DNA of 64,000 nucleotides, taken from assembly GCF_001435975.1 (NCBI RefSeq), contig NZ_AYYR01000043.1, forward strand, positions 62,001 through 126,000, given 5' to 3'. The translations under genes were made by a program, and so were the position numbers. The stretch is from Secundilactobacillus collinoides DSM 20515 = JCM 1123 (GTDB taxonomy: Bacteria; Bacillota; Bacilli; Lactobacillales; Lactobacillaceae). A model generated the notes under the pieces. That model saw only the letters and a program-made list of their open reading frames with translations. It had not been told where the DNA came from and made no database searches. Shown here piece by piece: positions 30,334 through 40,531 of the stretch; position 1 is the first letter of the stretch, and each line of letters begins with the position of its first letter.

Positions 30334-32094
30334 ATGACTAAAATGATGGCAGGTCAAGCATTAGTAAAAACGTTGGCTGATTGGGGAGTCGATCACGTGT
30401 ATGGGATTCCTGGAGGGTCCATTAACCACACTGTCGAAGGCCTCTATCTTGAACAAGAAAATGTCAAGTATATTCAGGTGCGTCACGAAGAGGTCGGCGC
30501 AGTCGCTGCATCCGCAGACGCCAAGTTTACCGGCAAGATCGGTGTTGCCTTTGGCTCAGCTGGCCCTGGTGCGACCCACCTGTTTAACGGGTTGTACGAT
30601 GCTAAGATGGACCACGTGCCATTACTGGCAATCGTTGGCCAAGTTGGACAGGATTCAATGAACACCAACTACTTCCAGGAAATGGACGAAACGCCGATGT
30701 TCGGCGATGTTGCTGTCTATAACCGGACTGTAACGACCGCGGAACAGATTCCTTACGTCTTCAATGAAGCCATTCGTGAAGCGTACCGTCAGAGCGGCGT
30801 TGCCGTTGTGATTTTACCAGAAGATCTCACCACAAAAGAGATCGACTATGTCCCGAGCAAGACGCCTAAGGTGGTCGCTGACAACTTCACCCAAACGGTC
30901 GATCCACAAGCAATCACCGATTCCCTGAAGTTATTGAAGGAAGCTAAACATCCGTTAATCTATGCGGGTCGTGGGTTGCTGGGCGCACGTGACGTTTTGA
31001 CTCAATTTTCAGAACAGTTCAACTTACCAGTCATGAATACCGTACCAGCAACGGGTGTTATCAGCACCGACCACCCAAACTTTATTGGAACGTTTGGCCG
31101 ATTGGGCACTAAATCCGGATTTGAAGCCTTGCAGCACACCGATTTGATTCTGTTTCTCGGGTCCGAATTTCCGTTTGCAAACTTCTGGCCAAAGGACCTG
31201 AAAATCATCGAAGTGAACACAAACGCTTTTGATATCGGCAAGACCGTTGATGTTGACTACGCTGTGATTGCGGATGTGAAAACTTATCTGCAGGCTTTGA
31301 TCGATACCGGTGAAACGCTGCCTGCTGGTACTTGGTTAAAGGCTAACCAAGAAAACAAGAAGAACTGGGATGCATGGCTGGATCAACTGGCCAAGGACGA
31401 CAGCCAGGGTCTCAACCCTGAATCGGTCACGGCTGAGATTACTAAACTTGCTGGGCCGAACGACACCTTCGCCGTGGATACCGGGAACGTTTCCGAATGG
31501 GGCGTGCGCGGGTTGCCAATGAACAAGAACCAGCGTTTCGCGATCTCCGGCCTGTTTGCGACAATGGGCTTTGGGGTACCTGGCGGATTAGCCGGTGCGT
31601 TGAGTGTGCCGGATGCGCAGGCTTGGTCATTGTCCGGTGATGGCGGCTTTTCTATGGTAGAACAAGACATCATCACCGAAAATCGGTATGAGCTGCCAGT
31701 AATCAACGTGGTCTTTTCAAACGACCGTTACGGCTTTATCTACTATGAACAAGCCGAAACGAAACAACATTTCTACGGCGTTGATCTGACACCTGCTGAC
31801 TGGGCCAAAGTGGCGGACGGCCTCGGCGGCATTGGCTTTACTGCCAAATCCATTGCCGAATTGGACGACGTGTTTGCTAAGGTCAAGGAGCTGCAGGCCA
31901 ACGGCAACAAGAAACCGATCGTCATCAATGCTATTATTAAACCGGATGATCCGGTGGCGACTGCCTATATGCCGTTAGATGAAAAACTGTACGGCAAGGA
32001 AGCTGTTGATGCGTTTGCTGAACAGTACCACATCGATACAAAGCAGCAACCAGCTTTAGGAGAACTGCTGCGCGCCGAGGGCGATGAACTGTAA
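30334..32094 (+). CDS. pox: pyruvate oxidase (acetyl-phosphate and H2O2 forming)
   Basis: ThDP/FAD enzyme converting pyruvate, phosphate and oxygen to acetyl phosphate, CO2 and hydrogen peroxide; 586 residues. The N-terminal ThDP-binding part shows VDHVYGIPGGSINHTVEGLY and the activating glutamate in VRHEEVGAVAASADAK; the C-terminal cofactor motif is LSGDGGFSMVEQD...VVFSNDRYG. The overall pattern and length match lactobacillus POX rather than acetolactate synthase (compare ilvB below). Single gene with its own terminator. Confidence 0.9.
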   Translation: MTKMMAGQALVKTLADWGVDHVYGIPGGSINHTVEGLYLEQENVKYIQVRHEEVGAVAASADAKFTGKIGVAFGSAGPGATHLFNGLYDAKMDHVPLLAIVGQVGQDSMNTNYFQEMDETPMFGDVAVYNRTVTTAEQIPYVFNEAIREAYRQSGVAVVILPEDLTTKEIDYVPSKTPKVVADNFTQTVDPQAITDSLKLLKEAKHPLIYAGRGLLGARDVLTQFSEQFNLPVMNTVPATGVISTDHPNFIGTFGRLGTKSGFEALQHTDLILFLGSEFPFANFWPKDLKIIEVNTNAFDIGKTVDVDYAVIADVKTYLQALIDTGETLPAGTWLKANQENKKNWDAWLDQLAKDDSQGLNPESVTAEITKLAGPNDTFAVDTGNVSEWGVRGLPMNKNQRFAISGLFATMGFGVPGGLAGALSVPDAQAWSLSGDGGFSMVEQDIITENRYELPVINVVFSNDRYGFIYYEQAETKQHFYGVDLTPADWAKVADGLGGIGFTAKSIAELDDVFAKVKELQANGNKKPIVINAIIKPDDPVATAYMPLDEKLYGKEAVDAFAEQYHIDTKQQPALGELLRAEGDEL

Positions 32095-32105
32095 CTGTAA
32101 TTTTA

Positions 32106-32159
32106 AAAGAAAGCAAGTGAGACAAAACGGTATTTTGTCTTACTCGCTTTCTTTTTTTG
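32106..32159 (+). terminator. pyruvate oxidase terminator
   Basis: AAGAAAGCAAGTGAGACAAAA pairs with TTTTGTCTTACTCGCTTTCTT over CGGTA, followed by T runs. Confidence 0.85.
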
Positions 32160-32336
32160 AAACGTGGCCTGATACTATTAATGATGCCCTCATCATTTCG
32201 TGGTTGTTTTTGCTTGCCAGTTGTATGGTTAGAGAACAAAATAAAGGTGCATCTTTTCCAAACCAGCATTTGACCTGCCAAGAGGGCATTTCATCTTATT
32301 AAAACGGGCATCCGTCCATTAAGCGAGGTAACTAAA

Positions 32337-32756
32337 ATGACCCAACTTTACTTTCTATGTACAGGCAATTCCTGCCGCAGTCAGATGGCAGAAGGTTTTG
32401 CGAAAGCACTCTTTGATCCGCAGTGGCGGGTTGCCAGCGCGGGCATTGAGACCCACGGGCTGAATCCCAAAGCGGTTCAGGTGATGGCAGAGGTAGGCAT
32501 AGATATTTCCACGCAACGGTCAAAACTGATCGATACCGACTATCTCAACACCTCTGATTTGGTGGTGACGCTCTGCGGCGACGCCCGTGACCGGTGTCCG
32601 GTGACACCCGCTAGCGTCAAGAAAGTTCATTGGCCGTTACCGGATCCGGCGCAGGCGGGCGGATCCGAGGCCGAACAATTGGCGGTCTTTCGACAAGTTC
32701 GCGATGAGATCAAACAACGTCTGATCGAACTGAAAAAAACGATGGAACGTGCATAG
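32337..32756 (+). CDS. arsC: arsenate reductase, thioredoxin-coupled (LMW phosphatase fold)
   Basis: 139 residues of the ArsC/low-molecular-weight tyrosine phosphatase fold. The P-loop is [18 protein letters not shown] (catalytic Cys in C-T-G-N-S-C-R-S), and the redox pair is in [12 protein letters not shown], as in thioredoxin-coupled arsenate reductases; the general acid is in WPLPDPA. No arsR or arsB is adjacent, so regulation and actual arsenic role are uncertain. Confidence 0.85.
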   Translation: MTQLYFLCTGNSCRSQMAEGFAKALFDPQWRVASAGIETHGLNPKAVQVMAEVGIDISTQRSKLIDTDYLNTSDLVVTLCGDARDRCPVTPASVKKVHWPLPDPAQAGGSEAEQLAVFRQVRDEIKQRLIELKKTMERA

Positions 32757-32934
32757 CGATGTGCGCATTTTTGTTAACTCGCAGGAACTAATCCCGCCAG
32801 TGCACCCTGAACACCCGACAAAAGGAGAGACTTTGCCTGAAATCTAAAGTTTCCTGGTTAAATTCCGCTGAAACCCTTTAATTAAGCGCTAACTTTGGTA
32901 TCATACAGGTAAACGGACATTGGGGGAGTTTACT

Positions 32935-33117
32935 ATGGCACATTGGTTTAATCACGCAAATAAGTTTGACGCGGGGGATGGTTCGCTGAGCAGTCATGAG
33001 TTAGACTATGGGGCGTTGTACCACGCGTACGCGCTCGACAAAGCGAACCATCTGAGTCGTCAACGGGAGCAAGCACAAAAAGTTTCGGAGCAGATGCGCC
33101 GAGATCAAAAGAAGTAA
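32935..33117 (+). CDS. small hypothetical protein
   Basis: About 60 residues (MAHWFNHANKFD...), charged, with a Gln/Arg/Lys-rich helical C terminus and no membrane segment. ATG at 32935 is chosen for GGGGGAG upstream; a frame extension of five codons exists. It has its own terminator (33131-33170). I do not recognise a family. Confidence 0.65.
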   Translation: MAHWFNHANKFDAGDGSLSSHELDYGALYHAYALDKANHLSRQREQAQKVSEQMRRDQKK

Positions 33118-33130
33118 TCAATTGATAATC

Positions 33131-33170
33131 GGCACAGACTAAACTTAGGGGCTTAGTCTGTGCCTTTTTT
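33131..33170 (+). terminator. terminator
   Basis: GGCACAGACTAA pairs with TTAGTCTGTGCC, then T6. Ends the small hypothetical gene. Confidence 0.85.
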
Positions 33171-33214
33171 AGACGGTGGCGTGTTCCTAATACGATAAGA
33201 AAGAAGGCATCACC

Positions 33215-34543
33215 ATGCAGCAGGGCTCACTTTTTGATGATCAGCAGCAACAAAACAGTCCGCTGGCGAACCGGGTGCGGCCAGAAACGCTGGCTGATTT
33301 TATCGGTCAGCAGCAAATTCTCGGCGACGGTCAGATTTTGCAGGAAATTATCGCGAATGATCAACTGTCATCGATGATTTTCTGGGGGCCGCCTGGTGTT
33401 GGTAAAACGACCCTGGCGCAGATCATTGCCCACCAAACGAAATCGCATTTTATCACGTTTAGCGCGGTCACCAGCGGCATCAAGGAAATTCGAAAAATTA
33501 TGGAAGAGGCCGAGGGCAACCGAAAGATCGGGCAGCGCACCATTGTGTTTATCGACGAAATTCACCGGTTCAACAAGGCTCAGCAGGACGCATTTCTGCC
33601 CTTTGTTGAGCGTGGCAGCATCATTCTTATCGGTGCCACGACGGAGAACCCCTCGTTTGAGATCAACGCAGCGTTGTTGTCGCGATGCAAAGTCTTCGTG
33701 CTAAAGAAGCTGACGGTAAACGATATTGAACACCTCTTGGATAATGCGCTGAAGAATCCGGCAGGGTTTCCTGATTTGACTGTCAATATTGATGCGGATG
33801 CGCTCAAAATGATGGCAGAGTTTGCGAATGGCGATGCCCGAATTGCGCTGAACACGCTTGAAATGGCGGTTCTGAACGGTCACCGGGAAAATAAGTCTGT
33901 CACGATCACGGTTGCCGACCTGAACTCACTGCTGAATACCAAGTCGCTGCGGTACGACAAGCATGGTGAAGAACACTACAATATTATTTCTGCCCTTCAT
34001 AAATCCATGCGTAATAGTGATGCTGACGCAGCCATTTACTGGCTGTCACGGATGCTGGAGGGCGGTGAGGACCCGCTGTACATTGCTCGGCGACTGGTGC
34101 GATTCGCCAGTGAGGACATTGGTCTGGCAGACACCAACGCGCTGAACCTTGCCGTGAACGTGTTTCAGGCCTGCCAATTCCTTGGGATGCCGGAGTGTGA
34201 CGTGCACCTGACGGAAGCGGTGATCTACCTGGCGCTGGCGCCCAAGTCAAACGCCGTGTACGCTGCTCGTAACCGAGCCAAGGCGGATGTTAAACAGACC
34301 GGCAACGTGCCGGTGCCGATGCAGATCCGTAACGCCCCGACCAAACTCATGAAGGACTTGGGGTATGGTGAAGGCTATCAATACGCCCACGATTCAGCGG
34401 ATAAGTTAACGACCATGACCACAATGCCGGATGAATTGGCGGGGCATGAGTATTACGACCCTACCGAACAAGGAAATGAAAAACGATTTAAACAGCGGCT
34501 CGCCTATTTGAAAGAATGGCGGGCAACCCATCAAGATAACTAA
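33215..34543 (+). CDS. rarA: replication-associated recombination protein A (RarA/MgsA)
   Basis: AAA+ ATPase related to clamp loaders that acts at stalled forks, 442 residues. N-terminal RPETLADFIGQQQILG, Walker A WGPPGVGKTTLAQIIA, Walker B IVFIDEIHRFNKAQQDAFLP, sensor GATTENPSFEINAALLSRC, then the family-specific C-terminal region with IYWLSRMLEGGEDPLYIARRLVRFASEDIGLAD. ATG at 33215 after GAAAGAAGG. Confidence 0.96.
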   Translation: MQQGSLFDDQQQQNSPLANRVRPETLADFIGQQQILGDGQILQEIIANDQLSSMIFWGPPGVGKTTLAQIIAHQTKSHFITFSAVTSGIKEIRKIMEEAEGNRKIGQRTIVFIDEIHRFNKAQQDAFLPFVERGSIILIGATTENPSFEINAALLSRCKVFVLKKLTVNDIEHLLDNALKNPAGFPDLTVNIDADALKMMAEFANGDARIALNTLEMAVLNGHRENKSVTITVADLNSLLNTKSLRYDKHGEEHYNIISALHKSMRNSDADAAIYWLSRMLEGGEDPLYIARRLVRFASEDIGLADTNALNLAVNVFQACQFLGMPECDVHLTEAVIYLALAPKSNAVYAARNRAKADVKQTGNVPVPMQIRNAPTKLMKDLGYGEGYQYAHDSADKLTTMTTMPDELAGHEYYDPTEQGNEKRFKQRLAYLKEWRATHQDN

Positions 34544-34583
34544 AAACACGTTGCATATTTTTAAATGCAACGTGTTTTTTATA
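34544..34583. terminator. bidirectional terminator
   Basis: AAAACACGTTGCAT pairs with ATGCAACGTGTTTTTT. Shared by convergent rarA and the Bcr/CflA exporter. Confidence 0.85.
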
Positions 34584-34595
34584 TATAACGTTATA

Positions 34596-35783
34596 TTAAC
34601 GATTTTGGTGATGAATGTGATAGGCGACCCCACCGGCGATGAGGTTATAGACGAGCACCAAGCCCGCCATTGGTGCCAAGCTGCTGGTACCGAACAGACC
34701 GACCAGCGGTGATGATATTCCGCCAAATGCGTTTTGTGATAAGCCAATAAGCGCCGAAGCACCACCAGCGTTTTCACTAGTCTTGCCCATGATGATGGCC
34801 GTGGTCAGTGTCAGCAGCAGTCCCACACCAATAACTAGCAGGAAAATTAACGTTGCAATGGTTACTAAGCGCCACTGCAGGTAAGCACCCAGTAGGAGGG
34901 CTACGCTATCGACAATGCAGAAACCGAGCCCGCTGATCAGCTGACGGTAGGTACTGACGCCCGTTAAGCGTCCAGGTAGTGCGCTGCCGATGACGATTCC
35001 GAGGCCGTTTAACGCATAGATGAGACTGAAACTTTGTGCGGATAGGTGGAAGAGTTGCTGATAAATGAAGGTCGATGCGGCGATATAACTGAAGAGGCTG
35101 CCGTAAACAACGCCGGTGATCAGCAGTTCACCGAAGAAACCAGGCTGTTTGAGCAGCGTTCCGAATGACAGAAAACTTTGAAAAACTGGACCGGTCAAGC
35201 GGTGCTCAGGTTTCAGTGTTTCCGGAATCCCGAGGAGGATCAAACCAGCCAATAGGAGGCCGATGGCGCCCAAAAGGATAAAGATACCTGTCCACGGTAC
35301 GAATTTGATCATGTAACCGCCGATGATGGGCGCGATAATTGGGAACAGTCCGTTTACTGAATTAAGCAACGCGTAAAACTGTGTTAGGGCCTTGCCACTG
35401 AACAAGTCGCGAGCAACAGCGCGCGATAGCACCTGCCCGGCAGCGCCTGCGAGGCCTTGGATGAACCGCAAGCCAATCAACAGGCTGACAGAATGTGTGA
35501 ATGCAATGGCGAGTGAAGCTAACCCAAAAACAATGAACCCGGCAAACAACGGCATGCGGCGGCCGTAATGGTCGCTAAGCGGGCCACTGATCAGTTGTCC
35601 GACAGCCAGGCCCAGTAAACAGGCAGTAATGCTTAACTGCATCATGGCAGTGGTGGTATGAAATTGACTGACCATTTGTGGGAGCGCTGGCAGATAGAGG
35701 TCAATGGAAAGTGGTCCGGTTGCGCTGAGAGTGCCGAGAATGAGCAGGAATCGCAACCGGTGGTGGTTGGCGGAATTGGTCAT
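34596..35783 (-). CDS. Bcr/CflA-family MFS drug exporter
   Basis: 395 residues with 12 membrane segments. Family features are PLSIDLYLPALPQM at the first helix, ISGPLSDHYGRRMPLFAGF (MFS loop 2-3 signature) and RFIQGLAGAAGQVLSRAVARDLF, which match bicyclomycin/chloramphenicol exporters. ATG at 35783 after GAAAGGA. Single gene; substrate unknown. Confidence 0.87.
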   Translation of the reverse strand: MTNSANHHRLRFLLILGTLSATGPLSIDLYLPALPQMVSQFHTTTAMMQLSITACLLGLAVGQLISGPLSDHYGRRMPLFAGFIVFGLASLAIAFTHSVSLLIGLRFIQGLAGAAGQVLSRAVARDLFSGKALTQFYALLNSVNGLFPIIAPIIGGYMIKFVPWTGIFILLGAIGLLLAGLILLGIPETLKPEHRLTGPVFQSFLSFGTLLKQPGFFGELLITGVVYGSLFSYIAASTFIYQQLFHLSAQSFSLIYALNGLGIVIGSALPGRLTGVSTYRQLISGLGFCIVDSVALLLGAYLQWRLVTIATLIFLLVIGVGLLLTLTTAIIMGKTSENAGGASALIGLSQNAFGGISSPLVGLFGTSSLAPMAGLVLVYNLIAGGVAYHIHHQNR

Positions 35784-36006
35784 GAGAGCCGTCCTTTCTA
35801 ATTATCGTTCTATCTCTATACTACGTAAGCGAAGTTAAAGATTGGCGAAAATTTTTTGAAAAAGGGCGGTTTTAAAAAAAAGTTTCACTATTTTTTGCGA
35901 TTGGGTTCGGACGGATGAAATCTTGTTTTACGAGGGATAAAAGGGCAGGGATTTTGTTTTTTTGAACCTGTTTCTTCCTATTATATGTGTTAGGAATTCT
36001 GACATT
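35784..36006. other. AT-rich intergenic
   Basis: Upstream region of the Bcr/CflA exporter; poly-A and poly-T tracts but no convincing gene or repeat. Confidence 0.6.
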
Positions 36007-36042
36007 TAAAAAGACCCATCTGCTGGACAGTTGGGTCTTTGG
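36007..36042 (-). terminator. terminator of PEP mutase-like gene
   Basis: On the minus strand AAAGACCCA pairs with TGGGTCTTT, then TTAAATG. Confidence 0.7.
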
Positions 36043-36124
36043 TGTTGGCTTTTGTTTTACGTGCTTTGGTTAAGTATTATATGGAGACACTTCGAATTTA
36101 CCGTGCCGAAATGTGTTCCGCACG

Positions 36125-36826
36125 CTACCCCATAAACAACTTCGTAATCACCGACGCCCCAGTCTTTTGCACCCACTGGTTCGAGGCTTCTTGCGGGTGG
36201 TATGTATCCAGGACGAAGGCCGGTTTCAATGCTTGAATTAAACTAAAATTGAGATCCTTTGTGTCCAGTGTCAGGCCAATATCGTTATTTTCCTTCAATA
36301 GAGGTGCCAATGAACTGAGGGTCGACGTGGTCAGCCGGCTGAGTGCGATGCTATCGATTTGAGCTTTGTGTGCCAGCGCAACGCGTTCCTTGATGCCGGC
36401 AGTGCCGTAATCATCGTAGTGACAGAGATTTAAAATGATACCCGTGCCCTTACCGGCGACCCGCTGCATCACGTCATCCAGTGTGCGGCTAAGGTTGGCC
36501 AGGGTCAGGGGGTGGCCGTTGCGGTCAGAGTCGTCGATCAGGACTTTGTTGGCACCACATTCCGCAAGCATGCTGACCATGTCGGCAATACTGTCGGCTT
36601 CGGTTAGATCATAGGACGCCTCAGCTAACAACTTCACATCTGTGGTCGTTCGCATACACTTAAGGTACTGGGCATATTCGGGCAGACTTAACACCTTGTC
36701 ACTGCCTGTGCCTAATAATTGCGCGGCCACCGAGCGTTGGCCTAAGTATAAAGTGTCGAAGCCTTGGGATTCGAAGTATTCTGCCATGGGGGCATTGGAC
36801 GTTGCGAGGATAATGTGTGATGTCAT
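36125..36826 (-). CDS. PEP mutase/isocitrate lyase-fold protein, catalytic motif degenerate
   Basis: 233 residues that look like a reduced member of the phosphoenolpyruvate mutase/isocitrate lyase superfamily: VKLLAEASYDLTEADSIADM aligns with the strand that normally holds D-x-D-x-G-Y-G, ECGANKVLIDDSD with the G-x-x-I-E-D-Q strand, and GIKERVALAHKAQIDSIAL with E-R-x-x-A-Y-x-x-A-G-A-D. The metal-binding aspartates of the first motif are replaced, so classical lyase chemistry is doubtful. A T-box riboswitch precedes it, so it responds to an uncharged tRNA. The function is unknown; ATG at 36826 after GGAAAGGA. Confidence 0.6.
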   Translation of the reverse strand: MTSHIILATSNAPMAEYFESQGFDTLYLGQRSVAAQLLGTGSDKVLSLPEYAQYLKCMRTTTDVKLLAEASYDLTEADSIADMVSMLAECGANKVLIDDSDRNGHPLTLANLSRTLDDVMQRVAGKGTGIILNLCHYDDYGTAGIKERVALAHKAQIDSIALSRLTTSTLSSLAPLLKENNDIGLTLDTKDLNFSLIQALKPAFVLDTYHPQEASNQWVQKTGASVITKLFMG

Positions 36827-36904
36827 AAAATCATTCCTTTCCGATATGATGCGGATCTGTTGCCATATGTGTGTAATTTCGAGTTAAACGATATGTAAAA
36901 GCCT

Positions 36905-37159
36905 AGTATAGAAAAAACGCCCCTTGAGAATTTAATTCTCAAAGGGCGTTTTCGCGCGGTACCACCTTAGATTACAGTTGCCTGTGTCTTATGGATATGC
37001 AATCACATATCCTCTGGATAATGGCCAGTACCAGGAAGCGGGGTGCCTTAGAGCTACTTTCACCTGACAGTTGGGATCCGTTGCAGCAATCCGGACCTCT
37101 CTGAGCCGAACTGGCAGGCTACTTTTTCTAAGTGGCTTCTTTTGTGCTATACGTTAGTT
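36905..37159 (-). promoter_or_regulatory. T-box riboswitch
   Basis: Minus-strand leader with the antiterminator AAGGTGGTACCGCGC (36949-36964 region), a terminator AAAACGCCCTTTGAGAATT with its complement and T6 (36912-36951), and a stem I with CTTAGA/TCTAAG around an S-turn pair (AGTA on the 5' side, TGAAAGTAGC on the 3' side). The specifier read is ambiguous: AGT directly after GAA, or GTA one base later. The T in TGGT predicts a tRNA discriminator A, which fits Val, Ile or Leu and disfavors Ser. Confidence 0.9.
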
Positions 37160-37237
37160 TTGCTAACTATATCACAATAAAAATGAAAAACCTAGCTTTT
37201 TAGAAAATTAAATTAGAATGAGAGCAACTTTTAAAAT

Positions 37238-37259
37238 GACCAAACAAAAAGCTATTTTA
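37238..37259 (+). other. weak match to the crRNA-like guide
   Basis: This 22-base segment matches the predicted guide (complement of 54870-54891) at 16 of 22 positions: the nine bases nearest the repeat (GCTATTTTA) and a second block ACCAAAC. The middle five bases differ. About 0.4 such matches are expected by chance in a window this size, so it is only a lead. Confidence 0.15.
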
Positions 37260-37424
37260 CTGGGGATAAAATCAAGGAAAAATGATGCCTTGATTTGGGT
37301 TGATGTTATAATCGGCGGTATAACGCAGATTTATCAAAATTAATTCAAAAAAATTGACTGCGCCTATAAAGTAGTATGTCTTTTTTAAACTTGGATTTCG
37401 ATTAAAAAATAATTAGAATTCCTG

Positions 37425-37453
37425 TTGACAATTTAAAACTGAGTTGATATTGT
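37425..37453 (+). promoter_or_regulatory. ilvB promoter
   Basis: TTGACA (37425-37430), 17 bases, TATTGT (37448-37453), 111 bp upstream of ilvB. Confidence 0.8.
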
Positions 37454-37461
37454 ATTAACCA

Positions 37462-37521
37462 TTACGAAGCACCAAGCAAGGCTGAGGCGGCAAATCCTCA
37501 TCCAAGCAATAGTCTTCGTAA
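37462..37521 (+). promoter_or_regulatory. ilvB leader hairpin
   Basis: TTACGAAG (37462) pairs with CTTCGTAA (37514), and TGAGG with CCTCA inside, making a 60-base branched or bulged hairpin near the 5' end of the ilv transcript. No T run and no leader peptide are seen, so it is not a terminator; it could be an RNA-stability or protein-binding element. Confidence 0.5.
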
Positions 37522-37563
37522 GACATTGAAAACTGAATTTACCGAAAGGATGTGACTCAATAG

Positions 37564-39264
37564 ATGGATGCAGAAATCACACCACCAGCAACGACGACAA
37601 CAGAGACAGGTGCTCGCATTTTAGTCGACACGTTAAGACAGCAGGGTGTAACCCAGTTGTTTGGTTATCCAGGCGGTACGATCCTCTCCTTGTTTGACGC
37701 GATGTATGACCGGGCTTTTAATATCACGATCGTTCGTCACGAACAGGGTGCAACGCACGCAGCTGAAGGATACGCGAAAGCGACAGGTAAGACGGGCGTC
37801 GTGAGTGTCACCAGTGGTCCCGGTGCCAGTAACGCGGTTACAGGGATTGCCGATGCCATGATGGATTCAGTGCCCATGGTCGTTTTCACTGGTCAGGTTG
37901 GTCGCAAGGTCCTCGGTACCGAAGCTTTCCAAGAGCTCAATACCATGGACGTTACCAAACCAATTGTTAAAGCCAACTTCCAAATCATGGATGTTAACGA
38001 CTTGCAGACAACCATCAACGATGCGTTTGAATTAGCGCAATCAGGACGCAAAGGACCGGTGGTAATTGATTTACCAAAGGATGTCCTGGATGAGACGGCT
38101 GAATTTCAACCGACACCTGAACCGCACGCCGCGCCAGACCAGAGTTTCGATACTGCGACCTTGGAAGACGGCATGCAAGCCCTGAGTAAGGCAAAACGCC
38201 CAATCGCCATTGTTGGTGCTGGGACGGCTGCATCAGGCGGTGCCGAAAAATTCAACGAGTTTATACATAATTGGCAGTTACCAGTAGTTTCTACCCTCTT
38301 AGGGTTAGGAACGGTAACGGACAGCGATCCGTTATTCTTAGGCATGGGCGGCATGCACGGCACATACGCCGCGAACATGGCCCTTGCCGAAACCGACTTT
38401 ATCGTTAACGTGGGTTCACGTTTCGATGACCGGTTAGTCCCTAAGCCAGCAGGGTACGCGGACGATAAGACAATTCTACATATTGACATTGATACGAAAG
38501 AATTAAACAAAACGTTCGCAACACAGTTCGCTGTACAGGCGGATGCGAAGGCAGCGTTAACCGCAATGACGGCCAGCTCAGCTGCAAAGCCGGACACGAC
38601 CGATTGGCGGGCACGCACCGAGGAATGGGCAACCACTCATCCGAATCGCGCCGAATCAGCACAGAATGCACCAGGATTTGATCCCCAAGCGGTGATTGCC
38701 GCAGCCGGGAAGGCCACCAATGGCGATGCAACAGTCGTTACCGATGTCGGTCAGCACCAAATGTGGGTCGCCCAGGCCTATCCGTTTACCCGAACCAAGC
38801 AGATTATTACGTCTGGCGGTCTCGGAACAATGGGCTACGGCTTACCAGCAGCAATCGGTGCTAAGTTTGCAAACCCTGATAAGGACGTCATCTTATTCGT
38901 TGGGGATGGCGGGTTCCAGATGACCAGTGAAGAACTGGAAGTCATCGCTAACGAGGACTTGAACATCAAGATCTTCTTACTCAACAACCACGCCCTTGGG
39001 ATGATCCGCCAATGGCAGGATCAATTTTACAGTCAACACCGTTACAAGTCCCTGTTTGACCGTCAGCCAAACTTCGACAAGTTAATGGCTGCCTATGATT
39101 TACAGTATCAAAAACTCTCACCTGATGAGGACCTGGATGAGCAAATGACCAAGATCTTTGCCGACACCCACGCTACCCTGATCGAAGTGACCGTCCCCGT
39201 TGATGAACAGGCCTACCCAATGGTTGCACCTGGTCACACCAACGATGATATGTTTGGCATGTAA
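37564..39264 (+). CDS. ilvB: acetolactate synthase, catalytic subunit
   Basis: ThDP/FAD enzyme condensing pyruvate (or pyruvate and 2-oxobutyrate) in valine, leucine and isoleucine synthesis; 566 residues. VTQLFGYPGGTILSLFDAMYD and the activating glutamate in VRHEQGATHAAEGYAK at the N terminus; FVGDGGFQMTSEELEVI...NNHALGMIRQWQDQFY, the biosynthetic AHAS signature, at the C terminus. The regulatory subunit ilvN normally placed between ilvB and ilvC is absent. GAAAGGATG lies upstream of the ATG. Confidence 0.94.
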   Translation: MDAEITPPATTTTETGARILVDTLRQQGVTQLFGYPGGTILSLFDAMYDRAFNITIVRHEQGATHAAEGYAKATGKTGVVSVTSGPGASNAVTGIADAMMDSVPMVVFTGQVGRKVLGTEAFQELNTMDVTKPIVKANFQIMDVNDLQTTINDAFELAQSGRKGPVVIDLPKDVLDETAEFQPTPEPHAAPDQSFDTATLEDGMQALSKAKRPIAIVGAGTAASGGAEKFNEFIHNWQLPVVSTLLGLGTVTDSDPLFLGMGGMHGTYAANMALAETDFIVNVGSRFDDRLVPKPAGYADDKTILHIDIDTKELNKTFATQFAVQADAKAALTAMTASSAAKPDTTDWRARTEEWATTHPNRAESAQNAPGFDPQAVIAAAGKATNGDATVVTDVGQHQMWVAQAYPFTRTKQIITSGGLGTMGYGLPAAIGAKFANPDKDVILFVGDGGFQMTSEELEVIANEDLNIKIFLLNNHALGMIRQWQDQFYSQHRYKSLFDRQPNFDKLMAAYDLQYQKLSPDEDLDEQMTKIFADTHATLIEVTVPVDEQAYPMVAPGHTNDDMFGM

Positions 39265-39364
39265 CCCTACTCATAACCTTAAGGGAGGTGGGGCTGATAA
39301 GGCCAGAACGTCACGACAAGGAACAGATTTACGAACCACATATTTAGGCGTTACTCGATTTTAA

Positions 39365-40426
<1,062 letters not shown>

Positions 40427-40478
40427 TTAACCCGTTACTCTTGAGTAACAACCAACAACACTAACAACAACATATGAG

Positions 40479-40531
40479 AACAGCCTAGGTCCCCAGTCCC
40501 TCCAGTCTGGGGGGCTAGGGCTGTTCTTTTG
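40479..40531 (+). terminator. ilvBC terminator
   Basis: GAACAGCCTAGGTCCCCAG pairs with CTGGGGGGCTAGGGCTGTTC, then TTTTG. Confidence 0.85.
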
